Positions 1 to 5,691 of a stretch of 12,828 nucleotides of DNA are shown piece after piece. Each line of letters starts with the position of its first letter. Position 1 is the first letter of the stretch. Both the position numbers and the translations under genes were made by a program. The notes under the pieces are model-generated. The model did not search any database, was not told the origin of the DNA, and was given only the letters and a program-made list of their open reading frames with translations. The stretch is from NCBI GenBank assembly GCA_022842225.1, contig JALHPX010000039.1, positions 1 through 12,828 of the forward strand. Direction: 5' to 3'. The DNA comes from a bacterium. GTDB lineage: Bacteria; Bdellovibrionota; FAC87; UBA2466.

Positions 1-13
1 GCTCTTCCGATCT
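1..13 (+). other. Residual Illumina adapter sequence
   Basis: The first 13 bases, GCTCTTCCGATCT, are identical to the 3' end of the standard Illumina TruSeq adapter. They sit exactly at the start of the window, where an untrimmed read end would appear in an assembly. They should be treated as non-biological and masked. The reading frame of the following gene fragment should be taken to begin at base 14. Confidence 0.93.
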
Positions 14-618
14 AAGCCGTCGGTGGGAGATTTCTTCGCCATGGCCGCTTACACCAACGGCTCGCGGCTGCAGACGTTGCGCTCCCGAGCGATGGCCACT
101 CATATCGGTTTCTGGCTGCCCAAGCGAACCGCGAAAATTTACGCGCAAACTCTGTTCAGTGATCTGCATTCTATCGACGATTTCAGCTATCTCGTGGGCC
201 TGTGGTTCCCGCGCATTGGCAGCGCGCAGCTGCGCTTTGAGTTCGTGCAAACGGGGATAACGCCTTACCAGCAGGCGCTTTCCCGGGCGGTCTGTCGTAT
301 GAAAACACGCCCCTGGGACACCCGCTTGGCCCCTCGGCGCGAGGCTTGTACGCGGATTTAGAGTTTCTGATTTTCCAAAACTGGCGCCTTGAATTTGGCG
401 GCAGCTACGAAAACCGCGGCCGCGAACTCTTCACGGACCAACCGACTTTAGCTCCCGAATCCCGATTCGGCGCGAGCGTTACGCTCAAGAAGCGCTGGTG
501 GGAGCTTGATGTAGAAGGCACGCTTCAATACCAAAACTCCACTAATGCCGCCTACGAAGCCGGCGTTATCCTCGATTCCATCGGCGGCGCCACCAAAATC
601 ACTTACAGCTTCCTATAA
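14..618 (+). pseudogene. Capsule assembly Wzi-family outer membrane protein, C-terminal part, frameshifted
   Basis: This is the 3' part of an outer-membrane beta-barrel protein resembling the Wzi capsule-assembly family, whose members bind capsular polysaccharide at the cell surface. The 5' end is lost at the contig edge. Frame 2 codes well from base 14 to about 280 (alternating hydrophobic strands, LRFEFVQTGITPYQ). The expected continuation, FPGGLSYENTPLGHPLG, lies in frame 1 from base 280 and runs to the TAA at 616-618. The combined string TG..PYQ..L-FPGGLSYENTPLGHPLGP matches the family's conserved pattern of a Tyr-containing strand, then a Gly-rich loop and GHPLG. Restoring one base in the run CGCTTTCCCGGG (276-287) joins the two frames. 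The protein ends with the strand TKITYSFL, typical of a barrel terminus. The family call rests on motif memory and is moderately sure. The frameshift may be a sequencing error, given the adapter-bearing contig end. Confidence 0.7.
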
Positions 619-625
619 GCTTAAA

Positions 626-655
626 AAAGCCCCGGGCTTTTGGGCCCGAGGCTTT
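626..655 (-). terminator. Rho-independent terminator between convergent genes
   Basis: A 12-bp stem (626-637 with 644-655) encloses a 6-base loop. Read on the minus strand every position pairs, with one G-U wobble, and the stem is followed by a T6 run. On the plus strand the same position is an A-C mismatch and only three T's follow. It therefore serves mainly the minus-strand gene ending at 687, and may also stop the plus-strand gene ending at 618. Confidence 0.8.
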
Positions 656-686
656 AGGAAAAAATGATTCGTTGTGGTGAAACGAA

Positions 687-1319
687 TTAGTAGAGGACTA
701 CGGATGGAACTTCTTCCGTCACGCAGGCGCGATCGTCGATGACGCGCAGTTTGCAGCCTTTCAGCGTGCGCTCTGCAACTTTGCGGACTTTGCGAGAGTA
801 GCTGCCCAAGTCGAAGATGAGCGCTTTGATGTAGTCGTCGTTGTAGCACTGGCACTCGCCGCGATCGCAGCGGATTTGCGCGACTTTCTGGACGGCATGG
901 CAGTCTTCGCAAGTGCAAGGAGCTGCAAAAACTTTGGCCAATACGGATTCAGTGGCGCAAGCGTTGCGGCGATTGCGAATTCCGAGCAAGCCATTGTCCT
1001 TCAAGCGATTGCCGCACTGGTCGTTGAGTTCCAACACCGTGTAGACGTCTGCAACTTTTGCGGTCTTGCAGGCAACTGTTTTAGCGACAGGTTCGGGCAC
1101 TGGTTTGAGAATCGATTGGAGTGCTGGAGCCGCGGGAACAATTGGTGTCCCAGGTGCCACGGGCGTGATGGGGGCAACTGGCTGTGGAACGGTTTGGAGT
1201 TCCGGGGCGAGCGTTGGCTCCGGGATCGGGAGTAACTCGGGTTGCTGTCCTTCTGCGAAAGAGTTTGTTCCCACGAGGAAAGCGAGAGTCGCTAGTCCAA
1301 GAGAAAGTTGAAACTTCAT
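687..1319 (-). CDS. Secreted protein with Pro-rich linker and Cys-rich C-terminal domain, unknown function
   Basis: I do not recognise this 210-residue protein. Residues 1-22 form a clear Sec signal peptide (MKF, hydrophobic core, likely cleavage after NSFA). Residues 25-80 are low-complexity and Pro/Ala/Val-rich, resembling a wall- or periplasm-spanning linker. Residues 81-210 form a compact domain with 11 cysteines (84, 102, 121, 135, 137, 140, 151, 156, 158, 189, 199). They include a CTCEDC cluster and a CDRGECQC cluster, which could form disulfides or bind metal. There is no lipobox and no further membrane segment. The start is well supported: AAGGAG lies 6 bases upstream, and a plausible promoter (1350-1378) lies just before it. 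It is followed by its own terminator, so it is probably monocistronic. It is likely periplasmic or exported; the role is unknown. Confidence 0.85.
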   Translation of the reverse strand: MKFQLSLGLATLAFLVGTNSFAEGQQPELLPIPEPTLAPELQTVPQPVAPITPVAPGTPIVPAAPALQSILKPVPEPVAKTVACKTAKVADVYTVLELNDQCGNRLKDNGLLGIRNRRNACATESVLAKVFAAPCTCEDCHAVQKVAQIRCDRGECQCYNDDYIKALIFDLGSYSRKVRKVAERTLKGCKLRVIDDRACVTEEVPSVVLY

Positions 1320-1349
1320 TGATGTCTCCTTAGTTGGGGTTAGGGACTT

Positions 1350-1378
1350 TTGTTAACAGCGCGAGAACGGGCTGACAA
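1350..1378 (-). promoter_or_regulatory. Candidate sigma70 promoter for the Cys-rich secreted protein
   Basis: On the minus strand TTGTCA (5/6 to the -35 consensus, at 1373-1378) is followed after exactly 17 bases by TAACAA (1350-1355). The -10 is weak (3/6), but the bases TGT directly before it make an extended -10. The gene start is 31 bases downstream with an AAGGAG ribosome site at 1326-1331. Confidence 0.45.
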
Positions 1379-1445
1379 TGAAAGGTATGAAAAAAATTCA
1401 GGGTTCCAGGAGGTTGGCACGCTGAAGCGTGGAGAGGCTTGAGTA

Positions 1446-1478
1446 GCAACCGTTGCAAGCGAAACTCGCAACGGTTGC
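1446..1478. repeat. Paired 11-bp palindromes (GCAACSGTTGC) forming a perfect inverted repeat
   Basis: GCAACCGTTGC (1446-1456) and GCAACGGTTGC (1468-1478) are perfect reverse complements separated by 11 bases. Each copy is itself a palindrome around its central base, so the copies are also near-identical direct repeats with centres 22 bp (about two helical turns) apart. The pair lies just after the stop at 1484 of the upstream minus-strand gene and about 70 bp upstream of the -35 of the next gene. It could be a transcript-end hairpin, although no T-run follows. It could equally be a tandem operator for a dimeric regulator. Confidence 0.7.
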
Positions 1479-1483
1479 AATGA

Positions 1484-2203
1484 TTAATCAGCGAGCGAAA
1501 TTTCCACTGGCGCAGCGATCGTCAACGTGACGATTTTCTTCACGTCACTAACGCGTGCAGAGCTAGCGTAGTCGCCGGTGTACGAAATGCTGTATCCAGT
1601 GCCTTTTTCATTTTTCGAAAGCGACTGAATATTTGCCGAGCAATAGAATCCAAAGTGATTGCCACCTGGAGTTTCCAGCAACACCGAAGGGCTGAAATCG
1701 GGATCCGGATACCAACTGGTTTGGTGCCGAGCAATTTTAGTGCGCTCTTTATCCGAAACAGACGCACTCTCCGGATCAATCACAGTTAATTTCATATCGG
1801 CTGCTAAATTGCGGTCCTTCAGAGAAGGGAGCGCAGTCAGATAACAAGTGACGTACCGACCTTTGGGAACCTTAGAAGTCTTCTTGAGCCAATTTTCCTC
1901 GGCAACTCCGGCGCAACCCACGAGCGTCTCCTCTTGGGCCTTTTCTTTTACTTTCTCCGCGGTCCAAACTTCCGCCCCCGCCGGTGTCTTTTCACACCAA
2001 TCCAAAGCATCCGCCACGCCGTCCTTATCCGCATCATCCCCCACGGTACCAACAGCAACACTCGTCACCCGCGGCTTAAAATTCACTGCCTTCATCTGCA
2101 CCACCGAATCCAACGGAATCGTCGCAAAATGATCTTCATCCACCACCGCAGCCTGCGCTCCCCAGCACAGAGCCAATAAACCCAACGAAAGAACCTTAAC
2201 CAT
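1484..2203 (-). CDS. Secreted protein with one thrombospondin type-3 (Ca-binding) motif, unknown function
   Basis: A 239-residue protein starting at ATG 2203: the sequence GGGGGTAAAA before this ATG supplies a ribosome site, and the signal peptide MVKVLSLGLLALCWGAQA begins there. In-frame starts at 2215 and 2248 would add a non-signal-like leader. The Cys in the signal is not in a convincing lipobox. Residues 56-76 form one TSP3 repeat (DDADKDGVADALD followed by CEKTPAG), the acidic calcium-binding motif often found in OmpA-like and cell-surface proteins. No OmpA domain follows. The rest has four mature cysteines (about 70, 97, 120, 188), enough for two disulfides, and looks beta-rich. I recognise no other domain. 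It is probably periplasmic or outer-membrane associated. No T-run terminator follows, only the paired palindromes at 1446-1478. Confidence 0.82.
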   Translation of the reverse strand: MVKVLSLGLLALCWGAQAAVVDEDHFATIPLDSVVQMKAVNFKPRVTSVAVGTVGDDADKDGVADALDWCEKTPAGAEVWTAEKVKEKAQEETLVGCAGVAEENWLKKTSKVPKGRYVTCYLTALPSLKDRNLAADMKLTVIDPESASVSDKERTKIARHQTSWYPDPDFSPSVLLETPGGNHFGFYCSANIQSLSKNEKGTGYSISYTGDYASSARVSDVKKIVTLTIAAPVEISLAD

Positions 2204-2646
2204 TTTTACCCCCATGATTTTTGAACGGGCTAATCTTCCCGACGCCAAAATGGAAGGTCACGACCCAGCGCGGAGTCCCGCTGGCGAAGATGGGTATGCG
2301 AAAAACGGCAGACTGAAAACTCGAAGACCCAGCTGCAAAACCAAGCGAGATTCAGCAAGGTCGCTGCAAGCGGACGGGGGCGACCTCGAACCTGGCCCTA
2401 CGGGTCTAGCTGGTACCGCCTGGTTCCACCTCGGACTCATGCCCCGAACGGGCGTAAAGCGGGCACCGTAGAAATAGAAAATGGGGACTGCTTCCGCGAC
2501 CCGAGCGCGAGGCCAACAAGTAGAAATCGAAAGCCCCCAGGCGTCCCGATCGGGGCATGAGTCCGAGGTGGAGCCAGCCGGCACGAGCAAGGCCCCGCGG
2601 GTCCAGGCCTGGGATCTCCCCACTCCACTCGCAACGACTGGGCAAT
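2204..2646. other. Gene-free, GC-rich structured intergenic region
   Basis: This 440-bp stretch between the secreted TSP3-motif gene and the rplM-rpsI terminator holds no convincing gene. Short open frames exist on both strands, but they lack ribosome sites, mirror each other across the inverted repeat and have repeat-like Pro/Arg/Gly composition. The right part carries the long inverted repeat at 2391-2607 and a perfect 10-bp palindrome CCAGGCCTGG (2603-2612). A small hairpin with a triloop lies at 2265-2284. The promoter of the downstream minus-strand gene must lie near 2210-2260; I see no strong -35/-10 pair there. Confidence 0.7.
2391..2607. repeat. Long imperfect inverted repeat (possible interspersed element or structured RNA)
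   Basis: The left arm 2422-2452 and right arm 2545-2575 are reverse complements at 29 of 31 positions, including a perfect 23-bp core (2425-2447 with 2550-2572). Weaker complementarity continues outward to 2391 and 2607, giving arms of about 62 bp. The 92-bp interior contains an imperfect direct repeat: GTAGAAATAGAAA (2468-2480) and GTAGAAATCGAAA (2520-2532), 12 of 13 identical. No transposase gene or clear target duplication is visible. It could be a miniature non-autonomous element, a palindromic intergenic repeat family or a structured transcript. Confidence 0.8.
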
Positions 2647-2676
2647 AAAAAACCCCGATTGCTTCCGCAACCGGGG
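2647..2676 (-). terminator. Rho-independent terminator of the rplM-rpsI operon
   Basis: On the minus strand CCCCGGTTGC pairs fully with GCAATCGGGG (one G-U) around a 4-base GGAA loop (2653-2676) and is followed by T6 at 2647-2652. It begins about 20 bp after the rpsI stop codon. Confidence 0.9.
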
Positions 2677-2696
2677 CCTTTTCGAAAATATAAATT

Positions 2697-3095
2697 CTAC
2701 CGTTTGGAGAATTGGAAGCGCTTGCGAGCGCCTTTTTGACCGTACTTCTTACGTTCCTTCTGGCGAGGATCGCGGGTCAGTAGACCGTCTTTTTTCAAGA
2801 CTGGGCGGAGCGTATCATCGAGCTTTAAGAGGGCTCGGCTCACTCCGTGCGCTAAGGCTCCGGCTTGAGCGGCGATACCACCACCGTTAATTAAGCAGTT
2901 TACGTTGCAGGTGCGCAGCTTATCGGTCAGAAGCAGCGGGCGGAGCACTTTTGCTCGCAAAACATCGCGAGGAAAGTATTCTTCCATGCCACGTGCATTC
3001 ACTTCGATTTTGCCTTCGCCTGTTGGGGTCAACCAAACCCGCGCGATTGCGGTCTTGCGACGGCCAGTTGCTTGAATCAAATCGCTCTTTGCCAT
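2697..3095 (-). CDS. rpsI: Small ribosomal subunit protein uS9 (S9)
   Basis: At 132 residues it has normal length for S9, which sits in the head of the 30S subunit with its C-terminal tail reaching the P-site tRNA. Diagnostic segments are visible: TGRRKTAIARVW near the N-terminus, then INGGGIAAQAGALAHGVSRAL in the middle, and the basic tail ending KRFQFSKR, whose final SKR is the conserved tRNA-contacting end. The start ATG lies 5 bases after the rplM stop, so the two are translated from one transcript, the standard bacterial rplM-rpsI order. The ribosome site is weak (an AGAGAA-like stretch inside the end of rplM), suggesting translational coupling. The operon ends at the terminator at 2647-2676. 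Confidence 0.98.
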   Translation of the reverse strand: MAKSDLIQATGRRKTAIARVWLTPTGEGKIEVNARGMEEYFPRDVLRAKVLRPLLLTDKLRTCNVNCLINGGGIAAQAGALAHGVSRALLKLDDTLRPVLKKDGLLTRDPRQKERKKYGQKGARKRFQFSKR

Positions 3096-3100
3096 GTGTA

Positions 3101-3733
3101 TTAAGCGCTTTCTCTATTGTTAAAAAAGGATTCGGGGAGCTTCACTGCTTCCGGCTTCTGAGAAGTGTGCGGATGCGCGGAGCCTGCGAAAACTCGTAGT
3201 TTTTTGAACCAGCGGCGTCCCATGTGGCCACGAGGCAACATGCGATAAACCGCGAGTTGAATCAGACGCTCTGGGTGGGTGCTACGGACTTGTTCCGCAG
3301 TATCTTCCCGCAAACCGCCTGGGTAATTCGAGTGACGATAGTACTTCTTTTGGGTCTCTTTGTTACCCGTCAGAACAATCTTTTCGGCGTTGATCACGAC
3401 AACATGGTCGCCCGTGTCAGCGTGCCGGGTGTAGGTGGGCTTGTCTTTGCCCATCAGAGCCGTGGCAATGTACGTGCTCAATCGCCCCAGAGTCGCTCCG
3501 GAAGCATCGACGAGACGCCACTTTTCAGCGTTGTCTTCGGTCCTTGCGAAGTACGTTTTCTCCATCATCGGACGGCGAGGAGTGCCCGCTGCGCGTTTCG
3601 GGGCTTTAGCAGCCACTTCTACGCCTTCGGCCTTCTTCTTTTTAGCCGAAGCTTTGCTGCTGGCGCCTTTACGGGCCTTCAGTCCGGTTTTGGTTGATTT
3701 GCTAGCCACAGTTTTCTTTTTCTTTGTCGCCAT
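3101..3733 (-). CDS. rplM: Large ribosomal subunit protein uL13 (L13) with basic N-terminal extension
   Basis: L13 is an early-assembling 50S protein. The core from about residue 57 onward is canonical: WRLVDASGATLGRLST, then YTRHADTGDHVVVINAEKI, LTGNKETQKKYYRHS, GGLRE, RMLPRG and KKLRVFAGSAHPH. The whole protein is 210 residues, whereas typical bacterial L13 is about 142. The excess is a 55-residue N-terminal tail with 15 Lys, 4 Arg and only 2 Glu, rich in Ala/Ser/Thr, resembling a histone H1-like disordered tail. A Met-Met pair at 56-57 (base 3568) is an alternative start that would give a normal-length protein, but neither start has a Shine-Dalgarno sequence. The tail frame is open, with Lys/Ala composition unlike random sequence, so I favour the long form. 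A candidate promoter at 3746-3774 would give a very short leader. Confidence 0.95.
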   Translation of the reverse strand: MATKKKKTVASKSTKTGLKARKGASSKASAKKKKAEGVEVAAKAPKRAAGTPRRPMMEKTYFARTEDNAEKWRLVDASGATLGRLSTYIATALMGKDKPTYTRHADTGDHVVVINAEKIVLTGNKETQKKYYRHSNYPGGLREDTAEQVRSTHPERLIQLAVYRMLPRGHMGRRWFKKLRVFAGSAHPHTSQKPEAVKLPESFFNNRESA

Positions 3734-3745
3734 AATGAATGACGA

Positions 3746-3774
3746 TCGGTACTAAGCACCCAAGAAAAAGTCAA
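3746..3774 (-). promoter_or_regulatory. Candidate promoter of rplM-rpsI
   Basis: On the minus strand TTGACT (5/6 to the -35 consensus) lies at 3769-3774. The hexamer 17 bases downstream, TACCGA (3746-3751), is a poor -10; TAGTAC (3749-3754) at a 14-base spacing is the alternative. Either would start transcription only a few bases before the ATG at 3733, which would fit the absence of a ribosome-binding site there. Confidence 0.3.
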
Positions 3775-3835
3775 GAAATGGGCTAGTTAGGTAGAGGAGG
3801 GCCATGGGTAAGGGTAGACGGGAGGGGATTTGGGC

Positions 3836-4141
3836 CTAAGCCGAACGGAAAAGTGCTCGGAAGGCTTCTTTGGCCTTTTCAGCTTCGGCGGCCGCTTCGT
3901 TTTTCTGAGCATCCGACTTGCCGGAGTCGGCTGTGACCCGCATCTCAAAAAATGGGCAGCTATTCTGGACCGCTCGATCGCGGACCCAAGGGCCTTCGGG
4001 CTCAAGGCATTGGTTGCGCGGTTCGTCAAAATGCGCGCAGTTCTTGCAGCAGTGCAGATCGCTTCCGCACTTGGGACAGAGCCGATTTCGCTGCAAAGTA
4101 TCTGCAGTAAGGGCGGCGCGACAGTAATGACAGTGCCACAT
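3836..4141 (-). CDS. Small cysteine-rich zinc-ribbon-like protein, conserved type, unknown function
   Basis: A 101-residue protein starting at ATG 4141 (MWHCHYC). A GTG at 4210 in frame would add 23 residues, but the ATG has a purine-rich AGAGGC stretch upstream and begins directly with the first metal-binding pair. Paired cysteines C4-x2-C7 and C22-x2-C25 look like a zinc ribbon. They are followed by C31, C32, C35 and C45, then W52-V-R-D and C62-PFF. This C-x2-C, HFD, C-E, V-x-D, N-x-C-x-F/Y-F layout is one I associate with small uncharacterised bacterial zinc-binding proteins; I cannot name a Pfam entry. The last 30 residues are an Ala/Glu/Lys helix. It is cytoplasmic (no signal). It is divergent from the fad operon and upstream of rplM on the same strand, with no functional link visible. 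Confidence 0.8.
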   Translation of the reverse strand: MWHCHYCRAALTADTLQRNRLCPKCGSDLHCCKNCAHFDEPRNQCLEPEGPWVRDRAVQNSCPFFEMRVTADSGKSDAQKNEAAAEAEKAKEAFRALFRSA

Positions 4142-4251
4142 CTTCGTTCTGCCTCTCGTGGACTTGTTTACTGCAGTTACTTCTAAAACTTTCCCTACTT
4201 CGCTCGTCACTTACGTGGCAGCGATCGATTAAATTATCGCATCGAAAAACA

Positions 4252-4280
4252 GTGAAAGAAAGGGCGAAGCCTCTTATCAT
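4252..4280 (+). promoter_or_regulatory. Candidate sigma70 promoter of the fadI-fadJ operon
   Basis: GTGAAA (4/6 to the -35 consensus, 4252-4257) and TATCAT (5/6 to the -10 consensus, 4275-4280) are separated by 17 bases. Transcription would start near 4287, leaving a leader of about 80 bases before the ATG at 4370. On the opposite strand GATAAT (4233-4238) could be the -10 of the divergent zinc-ribbon gene, but I see no good -35 for it. Confidence 0.42.
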
Positions 4281-4303
4281 GTGTCCACTCTGGGTGGGAA
4301 AGA

Positions 4304-4336
4304 ACGTTGGCAAAACACGAACGTTGCTGGACGTTG
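4304..4336. repeat. Three copies of ACGTTG in the fad leader region
   Basis: ACGTTG occurs at 4304-4309, 4321-4326 and 4331-4336, the first two within AACGTTG (AACGTT is palindromic) and the last two within ACGTTGC. The copies lie downstream of the candidate promoter and just before the ribosome site of the thiolase gene. They could be regulator half-sites or chance; the 17- and 10-base spacings are irregular. Confidence 0.4.
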
Positions 4337-4356
4337 CATCTCAGTGATTTCGATCT

Positions 4357-4363
4357 AAAGGAG
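4357..4363 (+). promoter_or_regulatory. Ribosome binding site fixing the thiolase start
   Basis: AAAGGAG lies 6 bases before ATG 4370. This decides the start against an in-frame TTG at 4307, which would add 21 unconserved residues and has no ribosome site. Confidence 0.85.
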
Positions 4364-4369
4364 CATCAG

Positions 4370-5683
4370 ATGTTGCAACCATGGGCGGCGAAAAGCCAAA
4401 AGAATCGGGTCGCCATTGTCTCGGGAATTCGGACTCCCTTTGCTAAGTCCGGAACTCAATTAAAAGAATGTAGCGCGGTCTATATGGGCGTCGTCGCGGC
4501 GCGCGAGGCGATGTCGCTTGCCAACGTCGCCGAGGGAGATATCGACGAGGTTGTGTTCGGAAACGCAGGCACGCCCGCGGATGCAGCGAATATTTCGCGC
4601 GTCATTGCGCTGCGAGCCGGCGTACCGGAAAAAACGCCGGCGTACACAGTGCATCGCAACTGTGCGTCGGCGATGGAAGCCGTTGCACAAGGTTGCGTGA
4701 AGATTGGCGCGGGTCTCGCGCAGACCATGATGGTGGGCGGCACCGAGAGCATGAGCCAGATGCCGTTGATCTTCGGAGATGACATGACGGAGTTTTTTGC
4801 CAAGCTCAATGCGGCAAAAACTCCCGCGGATAAAATGTTGCTCCTAGGGAAGTTTCGTCCTGCAATGTTGAAGCCTGTCATCGCCATCATGGAAGGTCTC
4901 ACCGATCCGATTTCAGGTTTGAACATGGGACAAACCGCAGAAGTTTTAGCGCGCGATTTTCACATCACTCGCCAAGAGCAAGACATGTTCGCCCTGCGCA
5001 GCCACCAGCGCGCGGTCGAAGCGCAAAAGTCGGGACGATTTGCGGAAGAGATCGTACCGATGCCTCTTGAGCCTAAGTACCGTGCGTTTTTGGATAAGGA
5101 CATCGGGCCTCGCGACGGCCAGAGCATGGAGGCTTTGGCGAAATTGCGGCCCTTCTTCGATCGTGAAAACGGCACGATTACGGCTGGTAATGCTTGCCCC
5201 GTCACCGACGGAGCCGCAGCGCTTATTCTGATGGATGAAGCCAAGGCCAGGGCAGAGGGCCGCGAAATCCTCGGCTCGATTGCGGGCTACGCTTTTTCGG
5301 GCTGCGAGCCTAAGCGCATGGGCATGGGCCCGATTTTTTCATCGGCCAAGGTGATGGATGCTCTGGGCATGTCGCTGCAGGATATGGACCTAGTTGAGCT
5401 CAACGAGGCGTTTTCGGCGCAGGTTATTGCCAACCAACGGGCCTTCGCTAGCAAGGAGTATTGCCAGGAGAAGCTTGGTCGTTCCCAGGCTCTGGGAGAA
5501 CTAAAAGACGATATTCTCAACGTAAATGGCGGCGCAGTTGCTCTGGGCCACCCCGTGGGGACCACCGGTATTCGCCTCATCGTAACTCTCCTCAAGGAGA
5601 TGAAGCGACGGGGTAAGAAACGTGGTTTGGCAACTTTGTGCATCGGCGGCGGCCAGGGGGCTGCGTTTGTGTTGGAGCGGTAG
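4370..5683 (+). CDS. fadI: Acetyl-CoA acyltransferase (3-ketoacyl-CoA thiolase), beta subunit of fatty-acid oxidation complex, FadI type
   Basis: It catalyses the last step of beta-oxidation: thiolytic cleavage of 3-ketoacyl-CoA by CoA, giving acetyl-CoA and a shortened acyl-CoA. At 437 residues it matches E. coli FadI (436) better than FadA (387). The catalytic residues are all present: nucleophile Cys98 in HRNCASAM, His394 in GHPVGTTG, and Cys424 in CIGGGQG, with the NEAFSAQ motif between. The segment SKEYCQEKLGRSQALGE before the His motif parallels the FadI insertion that FadA lacks. N-terminal RVAIVSGIRTPF is the usual thiolase opening. The order, thiolase first and then the multifunctional subunit 8 bp later, is that of fadIJ and not of fadBA. 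It is cytosolic. Assignment to thiolase is near certain; the choice of fadI over fadA is strongly favoured. Confidence 0.94.
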   Translation: MLQPWAAKSQKNRVAIVSGIRTPFAKSGTQLKECSAVYMGVVAAREAMSLANVAEGDIDEVVFGNAGTPADAANISRVIALRAGVPEKTPAYTVHRNCASAMEAVAQGCVKIGAGLAQTMMVGGTESMSQMPLIFGDDMTEFFAKLNAAKTPADKMLLLGKFRPAMLKPVIAIMEGLTDPISGLNMGQTAEVLARDFHITRQEQDMFALRSHQRAVEAQKSGRFAEEIVPMPLEPKYRAFLDKDIGPRDGQSMEALAKLRPFFDRENGTITAGNACPVTDGAAALILMDEAKARAEGREILGSIAGYAFSGCEPKRMGMGPIFSSAKVMDALGMSLQDMDLVELNEAFSAQVIANQRAFASKEYCQEKLGRSQALGELKDDILNVNGGAVALGHPVGTTGIRLIVTLLKEMKRRGKKRGLATLCIGGGQGAAFVLER

Positions 5684-5691
5684 GAGGCATC

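Noticed and set aside
876..1311. Plus-strand open frames opposite the Cys-rich secreted protein gene
   Set aside because: They are antisense shadows without ribosome sites; the minus-strand frame has a signal peptide, promoter, ribosome site and terminator.
2214..2670. Several overlapping open frames of 77-121 codons on both strands in the intergenic region
   Set aside because: They lack ribosome sites, overlap each other heavily, and share peptide strings only because they read opposite arms of the same inverted repeat. The differences between the arms in the outer part are not spaced in threes, so there is no codon-like pattern of change.
4142..4210. GTG start at 4210 for the zinc-ribbon protein
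   Set aside because: The added 23 residues are featureless, and the ATG at 4141 has a better purine-rich upstream stretch and begins directly at the first CxxC. It is not fully excluded, because a GATAAT -10-like sequence lies just upstream of 4210.
4307..4369. Upstream TTG start giving a 458-residue thiolase
   Set aside because: AAAGGAG sits 6 bases before ATG 4370, and the thiolase family begins close to that Met. The extra 21 residues look like untranslated leader.
5638..5691. Upstream in-frame start for the hydratase/dehydrogenase inside fadI
   Set aside because: The ATG at 5692 has AGGAGG just upstream and gives the normal N-terminus; the extension only reads the end of fadI in another frame.
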